Positions 41,162 through 51,782 of a stretch of 58,753 nt of DNA are shown piece after piece. Made by a program: the position numbers and the translations under genes. The notes below the pieces were generated by a model. That model ran no database searches. It saw only the letters and a program-made list of their open reading frames with translations, and had not been told where the DNA came from. Each line of letters starts with the position of its first letter. The first letter of the stretch is position 1. This DNA comes from Chlorobium sp. Lineage in GTDB: Bacteria; Bacteroidota; Chlorobiia; Chlorobiales; Chlorobiaceae. The DNA is taken from NCBI GenBank assembly GCA_005843815.1, contig SZYA01000046.1, forward strand, positions 1 to 58,753. Reading direction: 5' to 3'.

Positions 41162-42474
41162 GTGGTTGCTGCCAGATTGTCGTAGACCGCCTGGAGATAG
41201 TTTGTTTTCGCTTTGTTGAGTTGTAGCTCAGCGTCGGTAAGTTCAAGGCGTGAACCAATCCCCTCTTTAAAGCGAAGCTGTGAAATGGTGTAGTTTCGCT
41301 CGGCGACGCTGATGGTTTTTGACTGTACCTCTGTTCGCTTTTGCGACTCTTTGACATTCAAGACTCTCAGCTCTACTTCCGCCCTGATATTGGCTTTAAG
41401 CTCTTCATACCTGGTACGGGTTTGCAGTTGCCCGATCTTTGCCTGTTCAACCTTCGAACTGATTCGAAAACCGGTAAAAAGGGGCATGGTGAGCTGCAGA
41501 CCAACAGAGGATGAGGTGGGCCAGTTTGCATTTGAGGGGGAAGTACCATCCTTGAATGCCGTTTGTGACTCAAGTTTTCCGAAGGCGCTGAGGAGTGGAA
41601 AATGTTCCGCACGGGCTGCATTCACCTTTTCTCCCTCAGCCTGCACCTGATAGTCGAGCTGACGCAACTCCGGCCTCGCCTCAACCGCTTCTCGGTATGC
41701 TTCAGCTATATCGGTGGGGTATGATGCTCCCGAGACCACCAGCTTGCTGCCAAGCGCCACGCTGCTGTCAACCGGGATTCCCATGACGTTTTTGAGCCTG
41801 GTCATAGAGGATGCCACCCGATTTTCGGCCTGCATCAGCTCCGGGCGGAGGTTTTCAACGGAGAGCCAGGCTTTGAGAGTATCGATATCGGCCACAACTC
41901 CCTGCCTGAACATGGCCCGGGTATCCTTTCGTGATTGCTCCCAGCGTGCCATACTCTGTTCAAGGAGCAGCAACTGCTCTTTTGAAATCAGGGCATCGAA
42001 GTATGCTAATTTGATGTCGGTGACAACGTTGGCCTCGGCTCCCCGATAGGCTTCGTCACTCATGTTGCGGACAATGCCGGCCGCCCTTATCCCCGCAAAA
42101 GCCGACTGGTCGAAAAGTGTCTGACGAAGGTCAATTGACCCCCGTGCCTGGTTGTCGGAGCTTGTTGTAAGCACACCTGTAGGAGCAATCTGGTTTGGCG
42201 GCATGAGTAGCACAGATGGTTTCAGCGTTCGGGTGTAGCTGCTGCTGACAGAGATGTGAGGCAAAACGTCTGACCAGCTCTCCCGGATTTTCTGGTCGGC
42301 CATAGCGCGATCGAGTCTTGCAATTTCAAGCGTGCGGCTCTTTTCAAGCCCAATGCGCACCGCATCCTCAAGGGTGAGGCGGACACTTGAAACAGCCTCA
42401 CCACGAAGATGCAATGGTGTTATAAGCAGCAAAAGAAAAGAGAGAAAAAGTGCTCCTGGTCTGATCCTGTTCAT
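41122..42474 (-). CDS. TolC-family outer-membrane efflux protein
   Basis: Signal peptide, LTLEDAVRIGLEKSRTLEIA, RLKNVMGI, internal duplication and coiled coil typical of the OEP family. Confidence 0.9.
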   Translation of the reverse strand: MNRIRPGALFLSFLLLLITPLHLRGEAVSSVRLTLEDAVRIGLEKSRTLEIARLDRAMADQKIRESWSDVLPHISVSSSYTRTLKPSVLLMPPNQIAPTGVLTTSSDNQARGSIDLRQTLFDQSAFAGIRAAGIVRNMSDEAYRGAEANVVTDIKLAYFDALISKEQLLLLEQSMARWEQSRKDTRAMFRQGVVADIDTLKAWLSVENLRPELMQAENRVASSMTRLKNVMGIPVDSSVALGSKLVVSGASYPTDIAEAYREAVEARPELRQLDYQVQAEGEKVNAARAEHFPLLSAFGKLESQTAFKDGTSPSNANWPTSSSVGLQLTMPLFTGFRISSKVEQAKIGQLQTRTRYEELKANIRAEVELRVLNVKESQKRTEVQSKTISVAERNYTISQLRFKEGIGSRLELTDAELQLNKAKTNYLQAVYDNLAATTQLEKALGRRVAR

Positions 42475-42573
42475 GAATTGATCTCTGTTGATGAAAAAAA
42501 AATCCTCCGTCCACCTCTTTGGCGTGGTTACGTCGGGCTGCAATATACAAAGCGCTTCTGGTTTCCTAACATA

Positions 42574-43917
42574 TCAAGGGCTATATCGCTCTCCCCAGAG
42601 GTGGATGAGGCGCTCTCTGATATACTTTTCACGCCCCTCCTCTCCGGGACGATAGTAGGCTTTGGGCTCCACCCCTTGGGGGAAATAGTGCTGCGCGATA
42701 AAATGTTCAGGATAACTGTGGGGATAACGGTACCCCGCTCCATACCCTTCGTTTTTCATGAGTTTGGTGGGGGCGTTGCGCAGATGGAGCGGAACCGTGG
42801 TATCCTGCAAGGTTTTTGCATCGCTCATCGCCTCGTTGATGGCCTGATAACTGGCGTTTGATTTTGGTGCTGAGGCCAGATAGGTGACTCCCTGTGCCAG
42901 GTTGATGCGTGCTTCGGGCATGCCGATCATGGCCACAGCCTGAAAAACCGAAATGGCGAGGGTTATGGCATAAGGGTCGGCGTTGCCAATATCTTCGCTT
43001 GCAAAAATAACCATTCTCCGGGCAATAAATTTGGGATCTTCACCTCCCTCAATCATCCGGGCAAGCCAGAAAAGAGCGGCATCAGGGTCGGAGCCCCGCA
43101 TGGATTTGATAAAAGCAGAGATGGTGTCGTAATGGTTTTCGCCACCTTTGTCGTAATTGGGCGCTTTATGCTGCAGGGCGGCTTCGAAGTGCTCCCTTTT
43201 GAGTACCCTCGGAAAGATCCCACCCGGAAGAAGGGAGATGGCTGCCTCAATGGCGTTCAGCGCCTTGCGTCCATCGCCTCCTGAAAACTGGAGCAGAAAG
43301 TCAAGATCATTGATCTCAACAGGCTCGCTTCTGAAACGGAGATCCTCTTTAAGCGCTCGCTGAATCACCTCCTGAATCTCCTCCGGGGCAAGTGGCTTGA
43401 GAATGTAGAGCTGCATCCGGCTTAAAAGCGCTCCGTTGACCTCAAATGAGGGGTTTTCGGTGGTAGCTCCAATAAGGATAATGAGCCCCTGCTCGATGGC
43501 ATGCAACAGGGTATCCTGCTGTGCTTTGTTGAAGCGATGAATTTCGTCGATAAAAAGGATGCTTCGCTGGCCTAGGTGTTGTGCTTTTTCAGCGTTGTCG
43601 AGCGCTTTACGGACATCTTTCACCCCGGAATCAATGGCGGAGAGCTGTTGGAAATGGCAGTTCAGTGATTCGGCACAAAGGAGGGCAAGGGAGGTTTTAC
43701 CTGAACCGGGAGGGCCCCAAAAGATCATGGAGGGCATCTGACCGCTTGCAATGAAATTTCGAATCGGCCCGTCAGGACCGACAAGATGTTTCTGCCCGGC
43801 GATATCGTTAAGGGTACGGGGACGCACCCGCTCGGCAAGTGGCTGAAAAGAGCCTCTTGTTTCAGGAGTAGATGAAACGCCAAAAAGGTCGGGCTGCATG
43901 TTCTCTTTGCGTGCCAT
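42574..43917 (-). CDS. rarA: replication-associated recombination AAA ATPase RarA/MgsA
   Basis: [51 protein letters not shown]-terminal MgsA region. Confidence 0.95.
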   Translation of the reverse strand: MARKENMQPDLFGVSSTPETRGSFQPLAERVRPRTLNDIAGQKHLVGPDGPIRNFIASGQMPSMIFWGPPGSGKTSLALLCAESLNCHFQQLSAIDSGVKDVRKALDNAEKAQHLGQRSILFIDEIHRFNKAQQDTLLHAIEQGLIILIGATTENPSFEVNGALLSRMQLYILKPLAPEEIQEVIQRALKEDLRFRSEPVEINDLDFLLQFSGGDGRKALNAIEAAISLLPGGIFPRVLKREHFEAALQHKAPNYDKGGENHYDTISAFIKSMRGSDPDAALFWLARMIEGGEDPKFIARRMVIFASEDIGNADPYAITLAISVFQAVAMIGMPEARINLAQGVTYLASAPKSNASYQAINEAMSDAKTLQDTTVPLHLRNAPTKLMKNEGYGAGYRYPHSYPEHFIAQHYFPQGVEPKAYYRPGEEGREKYIRERLIHLWGERYSP

Positions 43918-44573
43918 TAAAATCCCTGCTGCAGAAGCCACGCTTCGGTAACTGTTGAAACCTCCCTTATCGGCATGGAGGCTCCTGCAAGTTGACGGGC
44001 CACATATTTGCCGAGGATGTCAAACTCAAGGTTCACCCGGCTTCCAGTTTTGAGATCGTTGATGGTGGTGTGTGCAAAGGTAAAGGGGATAATTGCCACA
44101 GCAAAGCGGTCAGCCTTGAGCCTGGCAACCGTGAGGCTGATGCCATCAATGGTGATGGATCCGGCAGAGACAAGGAGGTGACTGAACTCATGCGGAAAGG
44201 TTATCCAGAGTTCTCGACTGGAGGCAAGCTGCCGGATATCCTGGATGGTTGCGGCACAATCAACATGGCCGAGCACAAAATGGCCACCGAGGCGATCAAT
44301 GGGACGGAGGGCTCGTTCAAGGTTAACCAGCGATCCGTTCTGAAGGTCGCCAAATGTTGTTTTGGCAAGAGTCTCTTCGACCGTTTCAACTTCGAACCAC
44401 CCCTCTCCTCGTGTGACAACGGTCTGGCAGACACCATTGATACTAACACTCTCATCGGGCAAAAGATTGCTGAACTCCTCAGGGTTGGTGTAGTGTACCA
44501 TAAGACGGAGAGCGCCCTGCCGTCGTGTTACCCCTCTGACCCGACCGACATGCTTGATTATCCCGGTAAACAT
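43917..44573 (-). CDS. ribE: riboflavin synthase alpha chain
   Basis: [12 protein letters not shown] start and two lumazine-binding repeats ([25 protein letters not shown]). Confidence 0.95.
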   Translation of the reverse strand: MFTGIIKHVGRVRGVTRRQGALRLMVHYTNPEEFSNLLPDESVSINGVCQTVVTRGEGWFEVETVEETLAKTTFGDLQNGSLVNLERALRPIDRLGGHFVLGHVDCAATIQDIRQLASSRELWITFPHEFSHLLVSAGSITIDGISLTVARLKADRFAVAIIPFTFAHTTINDLKTGSRVNLEFDILGKYVARQLAGASMPIREVSTVTEAWLLQQGF

Positions 44574-44593
44574 TGTTCCATTTTTCCCTTTTC

Positions 44594-45043
44594 TTAATAC
44601 CTTTTGCGGCCTTCTTTTGAGAGACTGAAGCGCCCCGCTCCCAGAAAGAACACCGCAAGTGAACCTGTGAGGTAAAGCATCTGCAACTCAAGGGCGTAGC
44701 CTCCCTGTTCGGTGAATGAGAAAATATCTCTGGAGTGAACAAGGTAGATAGCCATAACCATGACAACAACCTGCAAGAGCGCAGCGGGACGAATGTAGAT
44801 GCCAAGCAGTATGAGCAGTGGTGCAACAATTTCACCAATAAGGATTCCGTGCGACAGGTAGCCGGGAAGCCTTGCTTTGATAAGCGTGGCCTCTACAAAA
44901 CCATATCCATACAGAAGCTTGTGAATGCCGTGAGGCAGTATGAGCAGGGCAAGGGGAACACGCAGGAGCAACCTGCCGAGATCACCATTGTCGACAAAGC
45001 GCTCAAGCAGCGGATATCGTTTTCGCGCAAATCTTTTTGCCAT
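44594..45043 (-). CDS. DoxX-family membrane protein
   Basis: LLLRVPLALLILPHGIHKLLYGYG and about four TM segments. Confidence 0.85.
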   Translation of the reverse strand: MAKRFARKRYPLLERFVDNGDLGRLLLRVPLALLILPHGIHKLLYGYGFVEATLIKARLPGYLSHGILIGEIVAPLLILLGIYIRPAALLQVVVMVMAIYLVHSRDIFSFTEQGGYALELQMLYLTGSLAVFFLGAGRFSLSKEGRKRY

Positions 45044-45061
45044 TCTTGATCGGAATTTTGG

Positions 45062-46198
45062 TTATCGCTCAGCCTGACAGGTTGATGCCGTTTGTGCCTG
45101 GATATAGGCAACCACCTGCATATCAATCCCATAAAATCGGGGTGGCTCGAAGCGCAGCTTAACTGCCTGGCCAGGCAAATCAATGCCAAGCGGGGCAAAA
45201 GCGCTCAACGCGTCACCTCCAAAGAGTTTTGGAGCTATAAACATAGTAATTTTATCAGCAAGTCCCGCACGAATAAATGAGGCTGAGAGACGGCTCCCTC
45301 CTTCGACCATCACGGAGAGGATATGCCGTTGATGCAACTCCTGAAGCACCTGACGGAGATCAAGTTCCCCTGCATGCTCTTCAACAAAAAGAACGGTCAC
45401 TCCCCTTTGCCGAAACTGCTCTGCCTTCGGCAATCGCTCCCATGAGGATGATACAAAGAGGAGAGTGGGCGCTGCGCCATCAAATATTTTAGCTTCGGGT
45501 GAGAGACGGAGGTGACGATCGAGCACAACGCGAAGAGGATTTCGACCGGCACAGTGCCTGACGGTGAGATGGGCATCGTCAGCCGTAACTGTCGCCTCAC
45601 CAATCAGAATAGCATCATGAATGCTGCGCATACGGTGTACTTCACTCCTTGCCTCCTCTCCGGTGATCCAATGGGAGGCACCAAGAGTGGTTGCAATTTT
45701 ACCGTCGAGGGTCTGGGCAAGTTTTATGGTGACAAAAGGGAGCCCAAAGGTGTGGCTTTTGATGAATGCCTCATTGGCTCTCCGACACTCAGGCTCGAGC
45801 ACCCCTTCGGTAACCGAAACTCCGGCAGCACGAAGTTGCGCAACTCCTTTCCCTGAAACGTCGGGATTGGGGTCACCACAACCGATGACGACGCGCGGAA
45901 TGGCTTTTTCGATAATAAGCTGACTGCAGGGTGGGGTTTTGCCTAAATGGCTGCAGGGCTCAAGCGATACGTAGAGCGTTGCATCGAAAAGCTTTTTCTG
46001 ATCAGTAACGGATTTGATGGCCTCCACTTCTGCATGGGGAGAGCCAAAATGGTGGTGGTAACCCTCTCCAATAATCTCTCCATCAGCGACAAGGAGAGCT
46101 CCAACCATGGGGTTGGGGCTCACGCGCCCCGCTCCCTGCCGGGCAAGCTCAAGGCAGCGCCTCATGCAGCGGGTGTCGTCGGCCTCGTGCATGGTCAA
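45062..46198 (-). CDS. ribD: bifunctional pyrimidine deaminase/reductase RibD
   Basis: [24 protein letters not shown] zinc-deaminase motif, [22 protein letters not shown] reductase. Confidence 0.95.
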   Translation of the reverse strand: MTMHEADDTRCMRRCLELARQGAGRVSPNPMVGALLVADGEIIGEGYHHHFGSPHAEVEAIKSVTDQKKLFDATLYVSLEPCSHLGKTPPCSQLIIEKAIPRVVIGCGDPNPDVSGKGVAQLRAAGVSVTEGVLEPECRRANEAFIKSHTFGLPFVTIKLAQTLDGKIATTLGASHWITGEEARSEVHRMRSIHDAILIGEATVTADDAHLTVRHCAGRNPLRVVLDRHLRLSPEAKIFDGAAPTLLFVSSSWERLPKAEQFRQRGVTVLFVEEHAGELDLRQVLQELHQRHILSVMVEGGSRLSASFIRAGLADKITMFIAPKLFGGDALSAFAPLGIDLPGQAVKLRFEPPRFYGIDMQVVAYIQAQTASTCQAER

Positions 46199-46734
46199 CT
46201 CCTTCCGATAGAATCGACGGTTACCTGTACCAACTGGATCCCCGAGAGCTTGACCAGTTCCGCTATATGCTCTATTTTATAGGGGTTCGCGTAGTAGATG
46301 GTCTTGATCCCTACGTTGATGAGCACTTTGAGACAGTGAATACAGGGGCTGGATGTAATGTAAATACCGGAATCCCTGATGGAAACGCCATGTTTTGCTG
46401 CCTGGGCAATGGCATTGATTTCAGCATGTATGGTGTTGACGCAGTTCTCTTCGATGGTACCATCGGGGTGGATACTTTTATAAATCCGGCAGGTTCCGCC
46501 GTTGTCGCTGCAATGAGGAAGGGCTGAAGGGGCACCGTTGTAGCCTGTTGACAGAATATTGTTCTCCCGCACAATGACCGCGCCAATGTGACCGCGTGTA
46601 CAGGTTGCCCGGCGAGATATCAGATGAGCAACACTCATAAAGTACTCATTCCAACTAAGACGTTCTCCCTGTAAAGAAACGCTCCCGGCCACTGAACAGC
46701 AAGACAGGCTACTCTTCTCTTCTGACATGCTCAC
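46195..46734 (-). CDS. dCMP (deoxycytidylate) deaminase
   Basis: [14 protein letters not shown] and [22 protein letters not shown]. Confidence 0.9.
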   Translation of the reverse strand: MSMSEEKSSLSCCSVAGSVSLQGERLSWNEYFMSVAHLISRRATCTRGHIGAVIVRENNILSTGYNGAPSALPHCSDNGGTCRIYKSIHPDGTIEENCVNTIHAEINAIAQAAKHGVSIRDSGIYITSSPCIHCLKVLINVGIKTIYYANPYKIEHIAELVKLSGIQLVQVTVDSIGRS

Positions 46735-46750
46735 CCCTGTTTCATAGTGT

Positions 46751-47257
46751 TTACTGGATTTTCTGCTTTCCGAGATAGAGTGATTTGTCTACTTTAGCAA
46801 AAAAGTCCTGATAGTATCGATCATCTTCAATCTGAGTAACACGCATCACTCCCCCTTTATTGTTGAGCTCCTTGTATCTGAAGTTGATGCGTACCCTGAT
46901 CTGCTTTCCAAATTCACTGATATTGGCAGAGGCTTCGGTAATACTGTTTTTTTTATACTCGGGACGATCAGTAAATGTTCTGGCAAAAAATGATTCAGCG
47001 GGATTTTCAATATCAACCTCTTTCTGGGCGGTCAAAAGACCCAAATCAACATTGGCCTGCTGAACAATAAAGTTGTCATCCTGCAGGGTATTCATGAGCG
47101 CTTTCATCACCAGTTTCAGGTCGCTGACATCGTAGAGTCGTGACTGGGCTTCACGCACCTGCAACTGGGTTTTTCGGGCTACCGGCTGAAATGTGGCATC
47201 ACATGCTCCGAGGGCAAGTGATGCGCTGAGTACGGAGGCAAGTATCGTGTGCTTCAT
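46751..47257 (-). CDS. hypothetical lipoprotein
   Basis: Lipobox-like LALGAC after signal peptide. Confidence 0.65.
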   Translation of the reverse strand: MKHTILASVLSASLALGACDATFQPVARKTQLQVREAQSRLYDVSDLKLVMKALMNTLQDDNFIVQQANVDLGLLTAQKEVDIENPAESFFARTFTDRPEYKKNSITEASANISEFGKQIRVRINFRYKELNNKGGVMRVTQIEDDRYYQDFFAKVDKSLYLGKQKIQ

Positions 47258-47266
47258 GCCTTCTCC

Positions 47267-47665
47267 TTAAAATTTGCTGCTGTGGTATGAGTAGTCGCTG
47301 ACAATACCATTGGTAAACTTGATAATCACCGTCAGGTTCTTTTGTGAAGAGGAGATCGCACCGGCGTTTCGGGAACCAAGAAGCACGGAAAGAATTCCGT
47401 TGGTTCCTGCGGAGTAGGAAGCCTCGGTGGCAATCCTGTCGTAAACCCAGCTCTCTTTTCCATCAAGATCTCTAGCTGCGATATTTGGCGAGCCAAGGGC
47501 ATCAGCGACTGCAGCCTGGGTCATCCCCTTGCGAATGTCTCGCTGAACAGCGCCAGCAGTCAACTCTCGTCCGGATGGTTGAGGTAATTGAGAAGCATGG
47601 TCGGCTGCACTCATACAGCCAATGAGAGAGCCCGCAATAAAAGCAACAACAAGGAGTGTTTTCAT
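47267..47665 (-). CDS. SmpA/OmlA (BamE)-like lipoprotein
   Basis: Lipobox SLIGC; IRKGMTQAAVADALGSPNIAARDLDGKESWVYD resembles the OmlA fold motif. Confidence 0.6.
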   Translation of the reverse strand: MKTLLVVAFIAGSLIGCMSAADHASQLPQPSGRELTAGAVQRDIRKGMTQAAVADALGSPNIAARDLDGKESWVYDRIATEASYSAGTNGILSVLLGSRNAGAISSSQKNLTVIIKFTNGIVSDYSYHSSKF

Positions 47666-48096
47666 CTTTTCTTTAACATTTATTCTTTGTGCACACAGTT
47701 CGTGTCAGATAGGAAAAAATACAAAATTATTATTTATTCCAAGCTCAAATTTCTACATGGCTCAACTTTCTCCAGTGCGCACTATATAACAAAGAAAATA
47801 AGCTGGCGAATAAACTGGCAGTGATTTCTCTCCGGGTTAATTTTGTTTATTTGATAAAGCTTTAGTATAATAGGGGGGTTAAGTCCAAACTTGGAATGTG
47901 GTTTCCTGTGCTAATATGTAGCGTTCATGGCGTTGGTTACCCTTGAACAGGAGAGGTAATAATAGATAGTATAACCATCAGTTCGTTTTTGTTTTAGTGG
48001 CAAGTCAGGTTGGCAGGTTTTTCTCATGAGATGACCGTTGGAGTAACTCTGAGTCATTAATTTTAATTATATATCTCTAAATTACTGCGTAAAGTG

Positions 48097-50241
48097 ATGA
48101 GATCACGTAAAGCATTTTTTTTTATCGCCATGGCTGGTATTGCCATACTGACTGAACCTTGTATAGGTCATGCGGCAAAGCAAAAAAAAGCAAAAACACC
48201 CAAAAACCGTGTTCAAGAGAGTTCAACCGTTACTCCTGTCTCGATGGATTTGTTCAGGGATGGCACTCTCGACAAGCAGTCAACGCTGAAACTTGCGTCA
48301 ACCCTCTTTACCAATAAAGAGTATAAAGATGGAGATGAGGTCGCTGCCAGACTTGTGGAGTTATACCCAAAGGATGCTTTTGTTTTGAAGAAAGTTATCG
48401 AACTCTATTTGGCTGTGCAAAATGCCGAAAAGACTCTTCCGTTGTATGAGCAGTTGAGAAAAATTGATCCTCAGAATGCTCAGGTGATACTTAATGCGGC
48501 CAGAGCATATTCGTGGACTGGACGTTGGGATACAGCGCTGAAACTCCTTGATACTGTTGTCAGTTCCGGTGATACTAGTAATGCCATTCAGCGCGAATAT
48601 GCTGATGTGCTCTATAACAGCAAACAGTATGTAACCGCGAGCGAGTATTACCAGAAACTTTTTGAAAAAAACAGACAGAAAGATTACGCGATCGCTTTTG
48701 TTTATAAGCTTTCAGCAGTCAAAGAGTTGGTGGAGGCGAAAAAGTTACTGGACTGTGTTGAAAAGTACTATCCTAAGGATATTTCTCTCCTTGAAACCAA
48801 GGCAAATCTTGCTTTGGGGCGAGGGGACTTAACCGAAGCGTTAAAGATATGTGAGGAGCTGATCCAACGCTCACCCAAAAATCGAACAAACCAGACCGCG
48901 TTGTTAATCAAGGCTGAGATTGCGAGTTGGCAGAAAGAGTATGCAACCTCCCTTGGCAGTTATGACAAATTGATTGCCAGCGACAGTAACCATCACAGCG
49001 ATTATTTTCGCATAAAGGCGTATCGAGAAAAGGGGCGTGTGCTTGGATGGATAGCGAAATATGGAAAAGCTACGGCTACGTACGATGAAGGTGTTCGCGC
49101 ATATCCTGAGAGCAAAGAGCTAAAGGCTGAAGCAACGGCCAAAAAGAATTATTATCGCGGTGCTTATCGACCGGCACTCAAAGCATACAGGGAGTGGTTG
49201 CTGATTGAGCCCAATGAGCCTGAAGCACTTTTTGACCTTGGACAGCTCTCTATGCAGAATGGTCGCTGGAAAGAGGCTAGGGAGACGTATAAACTTTTGT
49301 TGACCGAGATGCCTGGACATCGTCAGGCCGCACTGGCGCAACAGAAAAACAGCATCCTCTCTTCCATGCCGCTACTCCATAGTGGTGCCGAATATGTCAA
49401 GAGTGAATGGAAAAGCATGAATGTTACCTATTCAGGAGCCTATTCCTCGATCTCGTGGCCTTATGGGGACCAATTCTCCGGTTTTATGCGTCTGGATCAC
49501 AAGTCGTTTCGTTTTGAAAATTCAACAGGAAACGTCAGCCAACATAATATAACGACAGGGTTTGAATACCGAAACATACCTGATATCCTGTTTCGGGGCG
49601 CTTATGGCTATCACGTCAACTCCGGAAAATCAACAGGCGCTCATACCGGCTTTGTAGAAACTCAAAGCGAGCCACTGAATAACATTCACCTTGGATTTGC
49701 CTTTCGTCGTGAAGAGGTGATTGATAATGCGGAGACATTTCGGAGAGGACTCAAAAGAAATAGATTACAGGGACGCGTTACATACGACGGTTATCGCAAC
49801 TGGAATGCAGGCATGGACTACGATATTGCAAACTATTCAGATGCTAACCAAAGTCATACCACTGGCGGTGATGTTACCGCTCATCTCCTCTTTGGACAGA
49901 GGCACCTGAATCTTGCTTACCGGTTTCAGAACTATGGATTCTCCAGTTCGACACCTCATATCTACTGGAGTCCTGCATCGTTTAACACTCACTCATTAGG
50001 TATGGAGTTCCGAAACTATTTTAATGATGAACTTTTTCAGGGTGTGAATGAAACTTATTATTCAACTTCTTACAAAATTATTGCTGAACCTGAAAATAAT
50101 ATATCGCACCAGATTCGTGCAATGTTGTATCACGACTGGAGTAACCACTTTTCCACCTCAATTGAGGGACAGTATTCTTGGGCAACCAAGGCTTTCTACG
50201 AAGACAAGCTGCTTAAAACAGAGATCCGGTGGTTTTTTTAA
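48097..50241 (+). CDS. TPR-repeat outer-membrane beta-barrel protein, candidate exopolysaccharide export porin
   Basis: Signal peptide, about 400 aa of TPR, C-terminal beta-barrel-like repeats ending in FF (KTEIRWFF). Confidence 0.8.
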   Translation: MRSRKAFFFIAMAGIAILTEPCIGHAAKQKKAKTPKNRVQESSTVTPVSMDLFRDGTLDKQSTLKLASTLFTNKEYKDGDEVAARLVELYPKDAFVLKKVIELYLAVQNAEKTLPLYEQLRKIDPQNAQVILNAARAYSWTGRWDTALKLLDTVVSSGDTSNAIQREYADVLYNSKQYVTASEYYQKLFEKNRQKDYAIAFVYKLSAVKELVEAKKLLDCVEKYYPKDISLLETKANLALGRGDLTEALKICEELIQRSPKNRTNQTALLIKAEIASWQKEYATSLGSYDKLIASDSNHHSDYFRIKAYREKGRVLGWIAKYGKATATYDEGVRAYPESKELKAEATAKKNYYRGAYRPALKAYREWLLIEPNEPEALFDLGQLSMQNGRWKEARETYKLLLTEMPGHRQAALAQQKNSILSSMPLLHSGAEYVKSEWKSMNVTYSGAYSSISWPYGDQFSGFMRLDHKSFRFENSTGNVSQHNITTGFEYRNIPDILFRGAYGYHVNSGKSTGAHTGFVETQSEPLNNIHLGFAFRREEVIDNAETFRRGLKRNRLQGRVTYDGYRNWNAGMDYDIANYSDANQSHTTGGDVTAHLLFGQRHLNLAYRFQNYGFSSSTPHIYWSPASFNTHSLGMEFRNYFNDELFQGVNETYYSTSYKIIAEPENNISHQIRAMLYHDWSNHFSTSIEGQYSWATKAFYEDKLLKTEIRWFF

Positions 50242-50267
50242 TTATGCTTTTATAAATTTCGAGAAAA

Positions 50268-51782
50268 ATGCGTGACAAGAAAAATTCCTGGTTTCTGATT
50301 GTACAGATAGTATTGCTGTTAGTTCTGCTCGCCATCTATGTTGGTGTTCGAGTTTATTATATCTTGATTGCGCCATTCACTCCGTTTGAGCTCATCTTTA
50401 GTCTGATTTTTTTTGTCGCGGAAATTTTTATTCTGTTCCACTCTTTTTTCTTTTTTGTGGATGTGTTGCGCGAAAATTTAAATCCATTAACACCGCCACA
50501 GATGAGCCCTGGCGAGGATGCCTCTGTGGCCATTTTAATACCAGCTCGTCATGAATCGAGGGAAATTATCGAAACAACACTCCTGACATGCAAAAACATC
50601 GCCTATGAAAACAAGAATGTTTACCTTCTGGATGACTCAACTATTGAAAGTTACAAGCTTGAAGCCAAGGAACTTTCAGAACAACTGGGCGTTAATCTCT
50701 TTACCCGCAGTGACAACCGTGGGGCGAAGGCTGGCATGATTAATGAGGTGTTGAAAACTCTTGATGAAAAGTATGTCGCTATTTTTGATGCCGACCAGAA
50801 CCCCATGCCCGTGTTTTTGAAGACACTTGTCCCTTTTCTTGAAGCTGATGCACAGCTTGCGTTTGTTCAGACCCCGCAGTTCTATTCAAATGGAGACGAA
50901 AGCACTGTCGCGATGACCGCGCATAACCAACAGGCTATTTTTTATGAGTATATCTGTCTTGGCAAAACAATAAACAAGGCAATGTTTTGTTGTGGCACAA
51001 ATGTTGTTTTCCGTCGCGCAGCGTTAAATAGTGTTGGTAATTTTGATGAAGAGACCGTAACAGAGGATATTGCCACCTCACTGAAGCTCCATACAAAAAG
51101 CTGGAAATCATTTTTTATTCACAAAGCTTATACGTTTGGTATGGCTCCTGAGGATTTGGCTGCCTACTTTACACAGCAGAACCGCTGGGCATTGGGAACA
51201 TCACAACTTTTTCGAAAACTTGTTAAAATCTTTTTTACCGACATAAAGTCTCTTCGCCCTGAACAGTGGCTTGAATATTTCATATCTACAACCTACTATT
51301 TTATTGGGATAGCATATTTTATACTGATGGCAGGTCCCATCATGTATATCTTTCTGGATATCAACTCCTATAATATTGATTCCTTTATCTATTCTATTAC
51401 ATTTATTCCATTCTTCATCCTATCTAATCTCGTTTTTTACGGGAGTATGGTTAAGAAAAAGTATAAACTCGGCAATATGATCAAGGTACAGATGCTGACC
51501 GCTCTCTCTATGCCTGTCTATTTGAGTGCTTCAATTGTTGGCATACTGAATATCAGCAAGAAAGGTTTTCAGGTAACTCCAAAGGGTAACTCCTCAAATG
51601 TTCCATGGAAGAGTCTTTGGCCACAATTACTACTGATTGCTACAGTTTTTGTAACATTCACTTGGGGAATTGTGAGGCTGATGACGAATGATGGTGTTCA
51701 GAGCATACTCGGTGTCAATGTCTTTTGGATGGGTTTTCAGCTTCTTTTGCTGAGTGGACTTTTTCATTTCAACAGAAAATGA
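50268..51782 (+). CDS. BcsA-like processive family 2 glycosyltransferase (no PilZ domain)
   Basis: FDADQNPMP (DxD), VTEDIATSLKLH (TED), TQQNRWALGT (QQxRW), N- and C-terminal TM segments; 504 aa. Confidence 0.9.
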   Translation: MRDKKNSWFLIVQIVLLLVLLAIYVGVRVYYILIAPFTPFELIFSLIFFVAEIFILFHSFFFFVDVLRENLNPLTPPQMSPGEDASVAILIPARHESREIIETTLLTCKNIAYENKNVYLLDDSTIESYKLEAKELSEQLGVNLFTRSDNRGAKAGMINEVLKTLDEKYVAIFDADQNPMPVFLKTLVPFLEADAQLAFVQTPQFYSNGDESTVAMTAHNQQAIFYEYICLGKTINKAMFCCGTNVVFRRAALNSVGNFDEETVTEDIATSLKLHTKSWKSFFIHKAYTFGMAPEDLAAYFTQQNRWALGTSQLFRKLVKIFFTDIKSLRPEQWLEYFISTTYYFIGIAYFILMAGPIMYIFLDINSYNIDSFIYSITFIPFFILSNLVFYGSMVKKKYKLGNMIKVQMLTALSMPVYLSASIVGILNISKKGFQVTPKGNSSNVPWKSLWPQLLLIATVFVTFTWGIVRLMTNDGVQSILGVNVFWMGFQLLLLSGLFHFNRK

